Shown: piece after piece, positions 20,774 to 27,932 of the stretch | Layout of the letters: every line of letters starts with the position of its first letter | Numbering within the stretch: position 1 is the stretch's first letter | NCBI GenBank assembly: GCA_046294495.1 | Contig: JBKBKV010000020.1 | Location: forward strand, 1 to 28,794 | Reading direction: 5' to 3' | Source of the DNA: HRBIN23 sp046294495 | GTDB taxonomy: Bacteria; Chloroflexota; Dehalococcoidia; Lucifugimonadales; HRBIN23 | Length of the DNA: 28,794 nucleotides | Program-made: the position numbers and the translations under genes | Notes under the pieces: model-generated | The model's input: only the letters and a program-made list of their open reading frames with translations | Database searches by the model: none | What the model was told of the DNA's origin: nothing

Positions 20774-21685
20774 ATGGCGATACTGGAGGCCGTGGGCCTC
20801 ACCAAGTTCTACGGGCGCTTGCCTGGCATCGTAGACCTGGATATGGCTGTCCAGGAGGGGGAGGTCTTCGGCTTCATCGGCCCCAACGGCGCTGGCAAGA
20901 CGACCACCTTGCGCCTGTTTCTGGGCTTCCTGAAGCCCAGCCGGGGGCAGGCTATTATCCTGGGGAAGGATGCGTGGAGGCATGGAGTAGGGGTGCGCCG
21001 GGAGGTGGGCTTCCTGCCAGATACCCCAGCCTTCCCCCCCAACCTGACAGGGCAAGAGGCTCTGGACCTCTTGGGGCGTTTGCAGGGCAAGCCTCCTATC
21101 CTGCGCAGGCGCTGGCTAGATGGCCTGGAACTTCCCGCCTCCGCTCTGCGCCGCTCCGTGCGGGGGTATTCCACTGGCATGCGCCAGAAACTGTGCCTTG
21201 TCCAGGCCTTTCAGCACGACCCCCTGGTAGCCCTACTGGACGAACCCACCGAGGCACTGGACCCCCTTATGCAGAACGCCTTCTTCGCCCTGCTCCAGGA
21301 GTTTGTGGCTCGGGGGCGCACGGTGCTCTTCTCATCCCACATCCTGCCTCAGGTGGAGCGGGCGTGTCAGCGGGTTGCCATCGTGCGGGAGAACCGCCTG
21401 GTAACCGTGGAAACCATAGACGCCCTGCGCCGCCGCGCCATACGGAGCATGGAGGTGCTCCTCAAGGAGGACTCCCCGGTGGACCTCCACCTTTCGTGCG
21501 TTGTTAGCGCCCAGCGGGATGGCCGGCGCCTCTCCTTGAAGGTGCAGGGGGATATTACCCCCCTGCTGGCACGCCTGGCCCAGGTGGGCATTGCCGATAT
21601 GGTCTACGAGCCGGCTCGGCTAGAAGATATCTTCCTAAGCTTCTACACCCCTCAGCAGGCACCCACTGCAAACGGGAGATTGTGA
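20774..21685 (+). CDS. ABC transporter ATP-binding protein
   Basis: The 303-residue ATPase has Walker A GPNGAGKTT (about 36-44), Q-loop region, signature YSTGMRQK (about 133-140, the form usual for ABC-2-type exporters), Walker B LVALLDEPTEALDP and H-loop FSSHILPQVE, plus a C-terminal domain (about 220-303) as in drug/antibiotic-type exporters. Standard members read TxGLDP; here it is TEALDP. No membrane permease gene is adjacent: a peptidase precedes it and surE follows with a 1-nt overlap (TGATG). The partner permease must be elsewhere or the protein works without one. Confidence 0.9.
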   Translation: MAILEAVGLTKFYGRLPGIVDLDMAVQEGEVFGFIGPNGAGKTTTLRLFLGFLKPSRGQAIILGKDAWRHGVGVRREVGFLPDTPAFPPNLTGQEALDLLGRLQGKPPILRRRWLDGLELPASALRRSVRGYSTGMRQKLCLVQAFQHDPLVALLDEPTEALDPLMQNAFFALLQEFVARGRTVLFSSHILPQVERACQRVAIVRENRLVTVETIDALRRRAIRSMEVLLKEDSPVDLHLSCVVSAQRDGRRLSLKVQGDITPLLARLAQVGIADMVYEPARLEDIFLSFYTPQQAPTANGRL

Positions 21686-22470
21686 TGCGTATCCTCTTGA
21701 CCAACGACGATGGCATCCACGCCTCTGGCCTCTGGGAGGCGGCCAAGGCCCTGCTCCCCTTGGGGCAGGTGCTGGTGTGCGCCCCCGACCGAGAGCAGAG
21801 CGGGGTTGGCGGCTCTATCACCCTCCAAATACCTGTGCGGGTAACCCCCTTCCCCGCACAGGTAGGCGGTGTAGAGGCATATACGGTGGAAGGCACCCCT
21901 GCCGACGCTGTCATCATCGCCACCGAGGTGCTGTGGGAGCGCCCGCCTGACCTGGTGGTGTCGGGCATCAATCAAGGGTCTAACCTGGGAGAGGATGTGC
22001 TCCTGTCGGGCACGGTTGGGGGTGCGTTGCAAGGGTGGTTCCGTGGCATCCCCTCTATTGCTATCTCCCTATGCACCCTGAACAACTTCATCTTTGCCCC
22101 TTCTGTCCTGCTCCTGCGTCTGCTGGCCCAACAGGTGGGGGAGGGGGCTATCCCCCGCCCCATCCTCCTGAATGTGAATGTGCCTAACCTGCCCCTGGAG
22201 AAACTGGAGGGCGTGGAGGTTACTCGCCTGGGGCGACGCAGTTACGCCGAGGTGGTGCGCCATGGCGACGATGGCCGCCGCAAGTGGTATTGGATTGCCC
22301 GCTCCCGCCCCGTATGGGAGACCGTGGAGGGAACGGATGTGTGGGCGGTGCGCCACCACCGGGTGAGCATCACCCCCCTCACCACTGACCTCACGGCGCA
22401 CACCCTTCTGCCAACTCTGGAAGGGCTGGCAAGGACGCTAGGGGGAAAATTGCGGCTTACCCCCGAGTAA
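21685..22470 (+). CDS. surE: 5'/3'-nucleotidase SurE
   Basis: SurE is a metal-dependent nucleoside monophosphatase of stationary phase and stress survival, cytoplasmic. The 261-residue protein has the metal site: Asp8-Asp9 (LLTNDDGIHASGL), Ser39 (APDREQSGVGG) and Asn96 (SGINQGSNLGEDVLLSGTVG). The ATG is preferred over the GTG one codon earlier because GGGAG lies 6 nt upstream; it overlaps the ABC gene's stop by one base, so the two are coupled. Confidence 0.95.
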   Translation: MRILLTNDDGIHASGLWEAAKALLPLGQVLVCAPDREQSGVGGSITLQIPVRVTPFPAQVGGVEAYTVEGTPADAVIIATEVLWERPPDLVVSGINQGSNLGEDVLLSGTVGGALQGWFRGIPSIAISLCTLNNFIFAPSVLLLRLLAQQVGEGAIPRPILLNVNVPNLPLEKLEGVEVTRLGRRSYAEVVRHGDDGRRKWYWIARSRPVWETVEGTDVWAVRHHRVSITPLTTDLTAHTLLPTLEGLARTLGGKLRLTPE

Positions 22471-22508
22471 AAAGGGTGCACTGTCAGCCCTTTCCCAAAG
22501 AAGCACAA

Positions 22509-22538
22509 CACCGGCTAACTGTAGGCCACGGTGCTGTT
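22509..22538 (+). terminator. Weak hairpin after surE
   Basis: CACCG (22509-22513) pairs with CGGTG (22529-22533), followed by CTGTTT; AGCAC/GTGCT offers an alternative pairing. The rest of the gap 22471-22654 contains only a CCCTTT/AAAGGG pair at 22473-22496 and no recognisable gene. Confidence 0.25.
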
Positions 22539-22654
22539 TCAGATAGGGGGCAGGCCACCCGCGCAACAACAACTTCACCGAACGCTATTGGGCGGAGCGA
22601 GCATCGCGCCCGCACCGCGCGGGGCTTCACAAGCCTTTCCGTGGCTTTGCCCCA

Positions 22655-23140
22655 CTATGCCTGGTCTAAGGGGAGGCCGGCCCCTTCCGAGACCTTCTGA
22701 CCAGCGGGGCGGCGCCCCCACCAGAGGCGTGGCCAGAGCCAAAGGGCTACCATACCCCCAGCCAAGGCCCCAGCGGTATCTACCGCCACATCCCCCAGCG
22801 AGGATTCGCGCCCCGGGATAAATCCCTGATACCATTCGTCCAGCATTCCCCATAGAAACCCGAAGAGGCCCACCAGGAATACGCCCACCAAGGTGTGCAC
22901 TCGCCCAGGTGCCCATCGGAGCAGGTTCCAGGAGGCCAGCACCCCCAGCACACCGTAGAGGATGAAGTGGGCAGTGGGTGCTAATACCTGGCGCAGCAGG
23001 GAAGGTGGGGTAATGGGTGGCTGGGGATTAGGCCAGGAGGAGACCCCAAGGATAACGCCCAGCCATAGAATAAGCACCACCGAGTGCGCGCGTCGCCCAC
23101 TCCCCATCTGCTGGGCATGGGTTTGCTGTTCCTGCCTCAC
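22655..23140 (-). CDS. VanZ-like membrane protein
   Basis: The 161-residue protein has about four TM helices (about 20-36, 53-70, 82-98, 120-137) and the VanZ-family signature GMLDEWYQGFIPGRESSLGD (about 96-115) with VDTAGALAGG after it. Members were first linked to teicoplanin resistance; most function as small membrane proteins of unknown role. GTG start with AGGAGAG 6-8 nt upstream. It stands alone between convergent surE and a divergent remnant gene. Confidence 0.88.
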   Translation of the reverse strand: MRQEQQTHAQQMGSGRRAHSVVLILWLGVILGVSSWPNPQPPITPPSLLRQVLAPTAHFILYGVLGVLASWNLLRWAPGRVHTLVGVFLVGLFGFLWGMLDEWYQGFIPGRESSLGDVAVDTAGALAGGMVALWLWPRLWWGRRPAGQKVSEGAGLPLDQA

Positions 23141-23231
23141 CTAGTCTCTCCTTGCTAGCGATGGCGTATGGGGTTACTCTGCATTATCGCATACACCACG
23201 CTGGCGTGGAGGTGCGCTTATGTTAGCCCAA

Positions 23232-23375
23232 ATGTCAGAGCGTGCGCGTAGCCTCTTGGAGGGGCCGTTTTCTCCCACCTGGCTACCCTTATGGGGGATG
23301 GCTCGCCCCGGGTAACGCCGGTATGGGTGGACACCCACGGCTCCCGTATCCTGGTGAACACGGCGCAGGGGCGGC
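23232..23375 (+). pseudogene. Frameshifted, truncated pyridoxamine-5'-phosphate-oxidase/F420-type (PPOX) fragment
   Basis: Two frames together encode the start of a PPOX-fold protein: MSERARSLLEGP in one frame, then, after a shift in the TTTT run near 23264-23268, FSHLATLMGDGSPRVTPVWV and DTHGSRILVNTAQGRQKGR. This matches family sequences of the LATLxxDGSPxVTPVWV type, which bind FMN or F420. Homology stops after about 50 residues, where the remaining 80-90 are expected. The frameshift could be a sequencing error, but the missing rest says pseudogene. The stretch 23376-23543 up to speD holds only a GGCCAC/GTGGCC inverted repeat near 23419-23449 and no gene. Confidence 0.65.
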
Positions 23376-23543
23376 AAAAAGGGCGTAGGGGCCCGCTGGC
23401 AGGCACCGCAGGCTTCAGGGCCACCCCCTGGAGTGAGGGCGTGGCCTGCGGAGTGAAGCCCCCATGGCTGGGGAGGTTGTCCCACCGCAGGGGGTGGGGT
23501 ATCCTGAAATAGATGCCTATACACCTTTACGGAGGGGAAAGGG

Positions 23544-23963
23544 GTGCATCTGGCCATTGATGGCTACACTGCCTATGCCGACCGCCTCACCAGCACCGAG
23601 GTGGTCTATCGCTTCCTGGACACCTGCCCCGAGGCCATCGGGATGACCAAGATTACCCGCCCCGCTGTTATCACCTATCGTGGGCCGGTGCCGGAGGACT
23701 GGGGCCTTTCGGGGTTTGTGATTATTGCAGAGAGCCATATTAGCGTGCACACCTTCCCCGAACGCCTCTTCGTGCATGTGGACATCTTCTCCTGCAAGCC
23801 CTTTGACCACCAGAAGGCCCAGGCCCTAGTAGCCGAGGCTTTCGCCCTGGGGAGGGCCAGGTCCTGGCTCCTGGAGCGGGGGCTGGAGCACTACAGCCCA
23901 GAGGAAGCCCAGCGCGTCCTGGAGCAGGAGCGCTCCCGCCTGGCCCCCCGGGCTACTCCATAG
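23544..23963 (+). CDS. speD: Pyruvoyl-dependent decarboxylase, S-adenosylmethionine decarboxylase family
   Basis: The 139-residue proenzyme self-cleaves before Ser64 in IIAESHISVHTFPE to make a pyruvoyl group; His69 and Cys84 (VDIFSCKPFD) match the processing and catalytic residues His68 and Cys83 of the Thermotoga enzyme. The classical reaction makes decarboxylated SAM for spermidine. Differences from the common bacterial SpeD include GMTKITRPAVITYRGPVPED and HTFPERLFVHVD instead of the usual HTWPEYGYAAVD. GTG start behind GGAGG (about 8 nt). speB follows at 8 nt, with no spermidine synthase in view, so a changed substrate (arginine or ornithine) is possible. A TATACA box lies at 23518-23523. 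Confidence 0.88.
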   Translation: MHLAIDGYTAYADRLTSTEVVYRFLDTCPEAIGMTKITRPAVITYRGPVPEDWGLSGFVIIAESHISVHTFPERLFVHVDIFSCKPFDHQKAQALVAEAFALGRARSWLLERGLEHYSPEEAQRVLEQERSRLAPRATP

Positions 23964-23971
23964 GAGGCCCC

Positions 23972-24871
23972 TTGGCCCAGCCCCTTCCCGGCCCTTTGTC
24001 CCCCTGGAACTTCTTGGCCCTTCCACCTGAGCAAGCCTCCCTGGAGCGCGCTCACTTCGTTGTGGTGCCTGTCCCCTACGACAGCACCACCTCTTACAAG
24101 GCTGGGGCGCGGGAAGGCCCCTCTGCGATTATCGCAGCCTCCCGCTTTCTGGAGGACTACGACCCATCCCTGGGTTGGGAGCCGTGTTCCCTGGGCATAG
24201 CCACGCTTCCAGAGGTGGAGCCCCACCTGGGAGACCCCCACGCCACCATCCAGCGGGTGGCCCAGGTGGTGGGGGCTATCCTGGAAATGGGGAAGATGCC
24301 CGTGCTCCTGGGTGGAGAGCACTCCATCGCCTTGGGGGGTGTGCTGGGGGCGATGCGCCACGCCCAGGGCCTTTCGGTGCTCTACCTGGACGCCCACGCC
24401 GACCTGCGGGATACCTACATGGGCACCCCATACAGCCACGCCTGCACCGCCCGGCGCATTGCGGAGGTCGCTCCTATCCTAGAGGTGGGGGTGCGTTCCA
24501 TGAGCGCCGAGGAGGCCCATTTCGCTCGCTCTAAAGGCGTCTCCCTTTTTCATTGGGGGCCTATGGCCCGCGCCGAAGATGCCCTGGCATGGGCGCTCGC
24601 CCGCCTCGGGCCACAGGTGTATATTAGCATTGACCTGGATGTGCTGGACCCCTCTCTGATGCCAGCCGTGGGGACGCCAGAGCCTGGGGGCCTATTCTGG
24701 AGGGACTTGCTGGTTATATTGGAGGGGGTGGCCAAGTCCCGTCGGGTTGTGGCCTTTGATGTGGTAGAGTTATCTCCCAGGGAGGGGCCATCCTCTTGTG
24801 CATATACGGCGGCGGCGCTGGTGTATAGACTTATGGGGCTGGCGGCTCCGTCTGGCGCCCAGGAGGGATAA
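23972..24871 (+). CDS. speB: Agmatinase / arginase-family ureohydrolase
   Basis: The 299-residue protein has the binuclear manganese motifs: GGEHSIA (about 115), DAHADLRD (about 140-147) and SIDLDVLDPS (about 217-226), with VPVPYDSTTSYKAGAREGP near the N-terminus as in agmatinases. It likely converts agmatine to putrescine and urea in the cytoplasm. The start is a TTG with AGGAGG 4-5 nt upstream, 8 nt after speD. Guanidinobutyrase or formiminoglutamase activity cannot be excluded from sequence, but speD next door favours polyamine synthesis. Confidence 0.88.
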   Translation: MAQPLPGPLSPWNFLALPPEQASLERAHFVVVPVPYDSTTSYKAGAREGPSAIIAASRFLEDYDPSLGWEPCSLGIATLPEVEPHLGDPHATIQRVAQVVGAILEMGKMPVLLGGEHSIALGGVLGAMRHAQGLSVLYLDAHADLRDTYMGTPYSHACTARRIAEVAPILEVGVRSMSAEEAHFARSKGVSLFHWGPMARAEDALAWALARLGPQVYISIDLDVLDPSLMPAVGTPEPGGLFWRDLLVILEGVAKSRRVVAFDVVELSPREGPSSCAYTAAALVYRLMGLAAPSGAQEG

Positions 24872-24881
24872 GGAGCAGGCC

Positions 24882-26018
24882 ATGGGTGGCGTGCGCATCG
24901 GACGCATCTTCGGTATCCCTGTGGAGATTCACATCAGTTGGCTCATTATCTTTTTCCTTGTGGTAGCGTCGCTGGCGCAGGTGTTCGGGGTGCGGGTGTT
25001 GTTCGGGGTGCGCCTGCCCTATTGGTCGTGGGCAGAGCGATGGACCCTGGCTGTTGTAACCACCGCCCTGTTTTTCGGCTCGGTGCTGGCCCACGAACTG
25101 GCCCACAGCATCGTGGCACTGCGGCGGGGGATACCTGTGAAAGGCATTACCCTCTTCGTGTTCGGGGGTGTCTCCCAGATTGCACGCGAGGCGGCCACCC
25201 CGGGGGTGGAACTGGTCATGGCGGCTATTGGCCCTCTGGTGAGCCTGGCCCTGGGTGGTATCTTCCTGGGCCTGGCTATCCTCTTCGCCCAGGTGCAAAA
25301 GCACCTCTTCGCCATCACCTCTTACCTGGCTTTTGCCAACTTCCTCCTGGGCGTTTTCAACCTGGTGCCCGGCTTCCCCCTGGACGGGGGCAGGATGCTT
25401 CGAGCGGTGTTGTGGGGGATTACCCGCAACTACCAGCGGGCCACTTCCATCGCCGCAGGTGTGGGGCAGGGGATAGGGGTGGTCTTCATCCTTGGGGGGA
25501 TCCTGCAGGCGCTATTTGTGCCAGCCGCTTTCCTTTCTGGCATCTGGCTAGCCCTAATCGGCTGGTTCCTGCAAGGGGCAGCGGCATCCAGTTACAGGCA
25601 ACTGCGTCTGCGGGAAGGGCTCCGGGGCTTCACCGCCCGCGACCTAATGGCCCCCGAATGTCCTAGGGTTGCCCCCGAGGTTTCGGTGCAGAGTGTGGTA
25701 GACGAATACCTGCTGGGGCGGGGGGTGCGGTGTCTACTGGTGAGCGACGACCAGCGCACCTACGGCCTGGTTACAGTGCATCAGGTGCGCCAGGTGCCCA
25801 AGGAGCGGTGGGCCTTCACCGCCATTCGGGAGGCTATGGCACCTATGGAACGCCTGGTGGCGGTGCATCCCCAGGAGGACGCCTACCGGGTGCTGGAGGT
25901 GCTGGACGAGGCGGGTGTGAACCAGGTGCCGGTGGTGCAGGATGGGCGAGTGGTTGGCCTGATTACCCGCGAGCACATCCTCCACTTCCTTCGGGTGCGG
26001 GAGGAGTTGGGAACCTAG
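24882..26018 (+). CDS. Site-2 protease-family (M50) intramembrane metalloprotease with two CBS domains
   Basis: The 378-residue protein has an N-terminal multispanning protease domain (about 1-240) with the zinc motif HELAH (His71, Glu72, His75) and the third ligand in FNLVPGFPLDGGR (Asp168), followed by two CBS domains (about 255-315 and 320-375, the last with VNQVPVVQDGRVVGLIT). It belongs to the S2P group with C-terminal CBS domains, which bind adenine nucleotides and may gate activity; targets unknown. The ATG is chosen for AAGGAG 5-6 nt upstream, 10 nt after the speB stop; upstream in-frame starts lie within speB. Confidence 0.92.
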   Translation: MGGVRIGRIFGIPVEIHISWLIIFFLVVASLAQVFGVRVLFGVRLPYWSWAERWTLAVVTTALFFGSVLAHELAHSIVALRRGIPVKGITLFVFGGVSQIAREAATPGVELVMAAIGPLVSLALGGIFLGLAILFAQVQKHLFAITSYLAFANFLLGVFNLVPGFPLDGGRMLRAVLWGITRNYQRATSIAAGVGQGIGVVFILGGILQALFVPAAFLSGIWLALIGWFLQGAAASSYRQLRLREGLRGFTARDLMAPECPRVAPEVSVQSVVDEYLLGRGVRCLLVSDDQRTYGLVTVHQVRQVPKERWAFTAIREAMAPMERLVAVHPQEDAYRVLEVLDEAGVNQVPVVQDGRVVGLITREHILHFLRVREELGT

Positions 26019-26115
26019 TCTCCAAACCTCTGGCCTGGTGCACCCCACTGGCAAGGACAGGGTCTAACCTTGGGCCACGCTAGGCGTTATCATAGAAGGT
26101 AGGGCAGGAGGGGCT

Positions 26116-27312
26116 ATGACGGAGCGCTTTTCCCCCATCTACCTGGACCACGCAGCCACCACATCGGTGCGCCCTGAGGTGCTGGAGGCCATGCTCCCCT
26201 ACTTCTCCCAACGCTTTGGGAACCCCTCCAGCATTCATACCCTGGGCCAGGAGGCCCGCAAGGCCCTGGAGGACGCCCGGGAGACGGTGGCGAGCATCCT
26301 GGGGTGCCGTGCCAGCGAGGTGGTCTTCACTAGCGGGGGCACCGAGTCCAACAACGCCGCCATAAAAGGCGTGGCCCTTGCTCTTCGCCACACGGGTAAC
26401 CACATCGTTACCTCGGCCATTGAGCACCACGCCGTCCTCCACACCTGCCACCAACTGGAGCAGTTGGACTTCCAGATCACCCTGGTCCCCGTAGACCGCT
26501 ACGGGATAGTAGACCCCGACGCCGTGGGGCGTGCCATCACCGAACGCACTATCCTGGTGAGCATTATGTATGCCAACAACGAGGTAGGCACAGTGGAGCC
26601 TATCCCCGATATCGCCCGGGTGGTGCGCGAGCGTGGCAAGGCCCTGGGGCGGAGTATCCCCTTTCATACCGATGCCGTCCAGGCCCCGGGCTTTCTGGAC
26701 TTGGATGTAAACGCCCTGGGGGTGGACCTCCTTTCTATCTCTGCCCACAAGTTCCACGGCCCCAAAGGGGTTGGGGTTCTCTATATACGGCGCAACACCC
26801 CCTATGAGCCTCTGCTGATGGGGGGAGGCCAAGAGAAGGAGCGCCGCTCCGGCACCGAGAATGTGCCGGGCATCGTAGGGCTGGCCACCGCCTTGACCCT
26901 GGCAGAGGAGGAACGCCCAACCGTGAGCGCCCGCCTCTCGCGCCTGCGCGACTACTTCATCGCCCGGGTTCTAGAGCTGGTTCCTGGCGCTATTCTGAAC
27001 GGGCACCCCACACGGCGCTTACCCAACAATGCCCACTTCTGCTTTCCTGGCGTGGAGGGGGAGCCTGTCCTTCTGGGGCTGGATATGGAGGGCATCTACG
27101 CTTCTAGTGGTAGCGCCTGTTCTACCGGCTCCCTGGAACCTTCCCATGTGCTCACCGCCATGGGCCTCCCACCCGACATAGCCCGTTCCAGCGTGCGCTT
27201 CACTATGGGGCGGGATACCAGTGAAGAGGAGATAGAGAGGGTGCTCCGGGTGCTCCCCGACCTGGTCCGGCGCTTACGCTCCCTGCCCAGTATGGCCCCC
27301 ACCGGGCTATGA
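26116..27312 (+). CDS. nifS: Cysteine desulfurase, NifS/IscS type
   Basis: A PLP enzyme that takes sulfur from cysteine for Fe-S clusters and thiolation. The 398-residue protein has YLDHAATTSVRPEVLEAML near the start, FTSGGTESNN, HTDAVQAPG, the PLP Lys212 in SAHKFHGPKG, and the catalytic Cys335 in the flexible loop SSGSACSTGS, the class I arrangement. ATG with AGGAGGGG 3-5 nt upstream and a possible -10 (TATCAT, 26088-26093). No iscU or mnmA follows; the next gene is a lipoprotein. The Fe-S-rich Act complex is one obvious client. Confidence 0.93.
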   Translation: MTERFSPIYLDHAATTSVRPEVLEAMLPYFSQRFGNPSSIHTLGQEARKALEDARETVASILGCRASEVVFTSGGTESNNAAIKGVALALRHTGNHIVTSAIEHHAVLHTCHQLEQLDFQITLVPVDRYGIVDPDAVGRAITERTILVSIMYANNEVGTVEPIPDIARVVRERGKALGRSIPFHTDAVQAPGFLDLDVNALGVDLLSISAHKFHGPKGVGVLYIRRNTPYEPLLMGGGQEKERRSGTENVPGIVGLATALTLAEEERPTVSARLSRLRDYFIARVLELVPGAILNGHPTRRLPNNAHFCFPGVEGEPVLLGLDMEGIYASSGSACSTGSLEPSHVLTAMGLPPDIARSSVRFTMGRDTSEEEIERVLRVLPDLVRRLRSLPSMAPTGL

Positions 27313-27340
27313 GGCGTGAGGAGTGGGTTCATCCGAAGAT

Positions 27341-27874
27341 ATGGTGCCGACTGTGCGATATAGCATTACCCTCTTGACCGTGGCGCTTCTCCTGACGCTG
27401 GTGGCTCAGGGGTGCGTGGAGCGGGTGGACCAGGGCAAGTGGGGGTGGGGGCGTATCCTTGTTATCAACGCCAAGAAGCCCCGCCTAGTGAGCGAGGTGG
27501 GCTTCCAGCACCAGGACAAGCACTGGGCTATCGTCCCCTCCAGGCCCGATCACACTCTGGCTGCAGTGTTCGTTACTATCCGCAACGACAAGTCTACTCT
27601 GGTGAGCCTGTTGGTGGATGAGAAGTCGGCCTATCTGGAAGACCCGAAGGGAAACAGGTGGGCACCTGTTGACTACACCAAGGCACGCCGTGAAGTGGAC
27701 GAGCCGGTGCGGCCCGAGGGGGCATATGTGCCTTTCCTGTGGGGGAAACTGGACCTGCCCCAAGGCTACCAGGTGCAGGGGTGGATGCTCTTTGAGGTGC
27801 CCAAAAGTGCAGACCTTTACCTCTTCGGCTGGGAGCAGGCAGATCCGGTGCGCATCCGCTTCAAAGGCCCCTGA
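27341..27874 (+). CDS. Lipoprotein, DUF4352-like beta domain
   Basis: Signal peptide YSITLLTVALLLTLVAQGC with lipobox Cys about 25, then a mature domain of about 150 residues with beta strands such as HTLAAVFVTIRNDKSTLVSL, LEDPKGNRWAPVDY and GYQVQGWMLFEVPKSADLYL. The pattern (ordinary strand, response to added ligand-like loops, 'F.VP' near the end) resembles telomere-repeat-factor-like/DUF4352 immunoglobulin-like lipoproteins; assignment is by pattern only. The ATG is preferred; an upstream in-frame GTG at 27323 has an SD that overlaps it. Anchored outside the membrane; role unknown. Confidence 0.7.
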   Translation: MVPTVRYSITLLTVALLLTLVAQGCVERVDQGKWGWGRILVINAKKPRLVSEVGFQHQDKHWAIVPSRPDHTLAAVFVTIRNDKSTLVSLLVDEKSAYLEDPKGNRWAPVDYTKARREVDEPVRPEGAYVPFLWGKLDLPQGYQVQGWMLFEVPKSADLYLFGWEQADPVRIRFKGP

Positions 27875-27932
27875 AGCGGGTGCGCATCCCTCTTGACGCC
27901 ATCCTAGGGTAGGTTAAAGAGAGGAGGGTAGG

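Noticed and set aside
23196..23209. CCACGC-TG-GCGTGG palindrome upstream of the PPOX remnant
   Set aside because: A 6-bp GC-rich inverted repeat is likely by chance at this composition, and the adjacent gene is a pseudogene.
27893..27919. TTGACG followed by TTAAAG as a promoter for the last ABC ATPase
   Set aside because: Spacing (about 15 nt) and the -10 match are poor; cotranscription with the lipoprotein is as likely.
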